From DATAFF01 sp036257595 (GTDB lineage: Bacteria; Pseudomonadota; Alphaproteobacteria; Rhizobiales; Aestuariivirgaceae): a stretch of 6,826 bases of DNA. The DNA lies in assembly GCA_036257595.1 (NCBI GenBank), contig DATAFF010000043.1, forward strand, positions 1 to 6,826, written 5' to 3'. The notes under the pieces are model-generated. The model did no database searches and was not told the origin of the DNA. It saw only the letters and a program-made list of their open reading frames with translations. The position numbers and the translations under genes are program-made. Below are positions 5,533-6,826 of this stretch, in pieces (positions within the stretch are counted from its first letter, which is position 1; the number at the start of each line of letters is the position of its first letter).

Positions 5533-6684
5533 TTACCGAACGATCAGGTCGAGGGGATGCTGCGACAGCGGCGCGGGAGCACCCTCGCCGATGATGTAGG
5601 TGCGTCCCAGCGTCATCGCCGTCTGGCTGTCGGAGTCCATCAGGATCATATGGGCGAACATCACCATCCCGGGTTGCAGAACGAAGGAATTGCCGTGATA
5701 GAACATCGGTGCATCCATCCAGGATGGGGTGAATTTGGCGCCGAGCGAGTAGCCGCAGGCATTGAGCCGATGGCGCTTCATGCCGTGCTCGTCGGCAACT
5801 CTTGCATGGGCATCGAACACCTCCCCTGCGGCGTGCCCGGCGCGCATCACCGCCTCGCAGGCCTCTAGCGCCGCCACTGCCGCGGCATGCAGCTCGACAT
5901 GGCGGCGACTCGGCTCCCCGACGACAATCGTGCGCATCAGCGCGGCATGATAATGGCGGTAGACGCCGGCAAACTCCAAGGTGAGCTGGTCGTTCTTGGA
6001 CAACCTTCGGCGGCCGGACTTGTAGCGGCACAGAAGGGCGTCCGCGCCTGAGCCGATGATGAACTCGTTGCCCGGATAGTCGCCGCCGCCGGCGAAGATC
6101 GCGGCCTGCTGGGCGGCCAGGATCTCGCCTTCATCGGCATTGGCGCCGGTCGCCGCGATGCCGGCGAGGAGGGCCCTGTCGCCGAGCTCGCCGGCCTTTC
6201 GGACATAGGCGAGCTCGGCCGGTGATTTCACCGCACGCAGCCGGCCGACGAGTTCGGAGGCGTCGACGAGCTGGCAGAAGCCGTCGAGCGCCTGCTCGAC
6301 CTGCTTGCCATTGTAATGGGTGAGGCCATAGGCGTTGGTCTCGATGCCTAGCCGTTTGCCGGCGGCCCCCAGATCCTCGAGCATGGCCCGCAGCTGATCG
6401 GCAGGGCGCGCCCCTGCCTCATCGGTCCAGATGCGGATGTCCTCGATGATCGAGGTGTGCTGCGCCTGCCTCAGATCGGCCGAGCGGGTGAGCAATGCCA
6501 GACGGCCATCGGCGCCGAGATAGAGGCACTGGAAGAAGCAGAACCCGAAAGTGTCGTAGCCGGTCAGGTAGTACATGCTCTCCTGATTGAACATCAGGAG
6601 CCCGTCCAGCCTGTCCCTGGCAAGCTCGCGGGTGACCTTGTCGATGCGGGCGCGGTACTCCGCCTTGTCGAAATGCAATGCCAA
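5533..6684 (-). CDS. M24-family (pita-bread) protein lacking metal ligands; creatinase/ectoine hydrolase-like
   Basis: This encodes 383 residues with the two-domain layout of Xaa-Pro peptidases and creatinase: an N-terminal domain (about 1-150, with LLMFNQESMYYLTGYD and RLGIETNAYG) and a C-terminal pita-bread domain (about 155-370). Alignment by eye to methionine aminopeptidase replaces every metal ligand: E237 and A248 for the two Asp, Y312 for His, H345 and G360 for the two Glu. The helper His is R220. A metallo-peptidase is therefore unlikely. The segments FAGVYRHYHAALMRT (238-252) and GYSLGAKFTPSW (311-322) are closer to the creatinase and ectoine hydrolase (DoeA/EutD) branch, whose members cleave C-N bonds in small molecules. 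Substrate is unknown and a pseudoenzyme is possible. The start is a TTG with an excellent AAGGAGG 5 bases upstream. No signal peptide is visible, so it is cytoplasmic. It sits 27 bases after pgeF. Confidence 0.88.
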   Translation of the reverse strand: MALHFDKAEYRARIDKVTRELARDRLDGLLMFNQESMYYLTGYDTFGFCFFQCLYLGADGRLALLTRSADLRQAQHTSIIEDIRIWTDEAGARPADQLRAMLEDLGAAGKRLGIETNAYGLTHYNGKQVEQALDGFCQLVDASELVGRLRAVKSPAELAYVRKAGELGDRALLAGIAATGANADEGEILAAQQAAIFAGGGDYPGNEFIIGSGADALLCRYKSGRRRLSKNDQLTLEFAGVYRHYHAALMRTIVVGEPSRRHVELHAAAVAALEACEAVMRAGHAAGEVFDAHARVADEHGMKRHRLNACGYSLGAKFTPSWMDAPMFYHGNSFVLQPGMVMFAHMILMDSDSQTAMTLGRTYIIGEGAPAPLSQHPLDLIVR

Positions 6685-6689
6685 CTCTT

Positions 6690-6696
6690 CCTCCTT
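6690..6696 (-). promoter_or_regulatory. Strong ribosome-binding site that sets the TTG start of the M24 gene
   Basis: AAGGAGG on the minus strand is a full match to the core anti-Shine-Dalgarno partner and lies 5 bases before TTG at 6684. A second in-frame TTG at 6678 would be 11 bases away. The first in-frame ATG is 30 codons further in, inside a conserved strand of the N-terminal domain, so a TTG start is the only sensible choice. Confidence 0.75.
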
Positions 6697-6711
6697 TTCG
6701 CTCGGGCGCCG

Positions 6712-6826
6712 TCAGGCGAGCATCACCGCCGAGATCTGGCGGCCATAATCGGTCTCGCCGCGATGGGTGGCACGGCGATAGCTGAAGAAGCGCTGCTCGT
6801 CGGTGTAGGTGCAGGCCCTGACGATC
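6712..6826 (-). CDS. pgeF: C-terminus of PgeF/YfiH (DUF152, laccase-domain) protein, partial
   Basis: Only the last 37 codons are visible; the frame continues off the right edge and stops at TGA 6712-6714. The tail contains the family's C-terminal signature: RFFSYRRATHRGETDYGRQISAVML, given here as FFSYRR, then THRGETDYGR and QISAV, matching the usual F-x-S-(F/Y)-R-R ... D-x-G-R-x-x-(S/A)-x-I pattern. The family was once called multicopper polyphenol oxidase. E. coli YfiH is now described as a peptidoglycan editing factor that removes wrongly incorporated L-Ser from UDP-MurNAc, and other members act on purine nucleosides. It lies 27 bases upstream of the M24 gene on the same strand and is likely its operon partner. 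The catalytic Cys/His residues are outside the window, so activity cannot be judged. Confidence 0.9.
   Translation of the reverse strand, partial: IVRACTYTDEQRFFSYRRATHRGETDYGRQISAVMLA

Overview
The window reads as a conserved core segment of a high-GC alphaproteobacterial chromosome, most likely from the Hyphomicrobiales (Rhizobiales). Evidence: almost every codon ends in G or C, rplY is the long CTC-type L25 with an acidic/Ala-Pro tail, Prs is 310 residues, and the order pgeF - M24-family protein - lipoprotein - prs - rplY - pth - ychF matches the arrangement I know from that order. There is no sign of a phage, transposon, CRISPR array or recent transfer. Assignment to genus is not possible from the sequence alone.

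Layout: a plus-strand gene ends at 140 (only its last 45 codons are visible). Every other gene is on the minus strand, so transcription runs from the right edge leftwards: pgeF 3' end (6712 to edge), a metal-ligand-less M24 'pita-bread' protein (5533-6684, TTG start), a two-domain lipoprotein (4410-5522), prs (3390-4322), rplY/ctc (2470-3180), pth (1798-2427), ychF (701-1798) and a small exported helical protein (271-660). Short gaps join pgeF-M24-lipoprotein (27 and 10 nt) and rplY-pth-ychF-small protein (42 nt, 1-nt overlap, 40 nt). Plausible sigma70-type promoters lie in the two larger gaps, in front of prs and in front of rplY, giving three likely transcription units.

Functionally the right part combines peptidoglycan-precursor quality control (PgeF), a probable non-metallo amidohydrolase or pseudoenzyme and an envelope lipoprotein. 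The centre makes PRPP (Prs). The left part is a translation module: 5S rRNA-binding L25, peptidyl-tRNA recycling (Pth) and the ribosome-associated ATPase YchF. No gap exceeds about 210 bases.

The features least explained by ordinary annotation are: (i) a heptamer-based repeat family at two intergenic sites, one grown into an 11.6-copy perfect tandem array and both arranged as dyads; (ii) a lipoprotein that appears to be an internal duplication joined by a Pro/Ala linker; (iii) an M24 protein in which all five canonical metal-ligand positions and the usual catalytic His position are substituted; and (iv) an rplY leader with a tiny ORF abutting a hairpin. I see no clearly novel multi-gene system.
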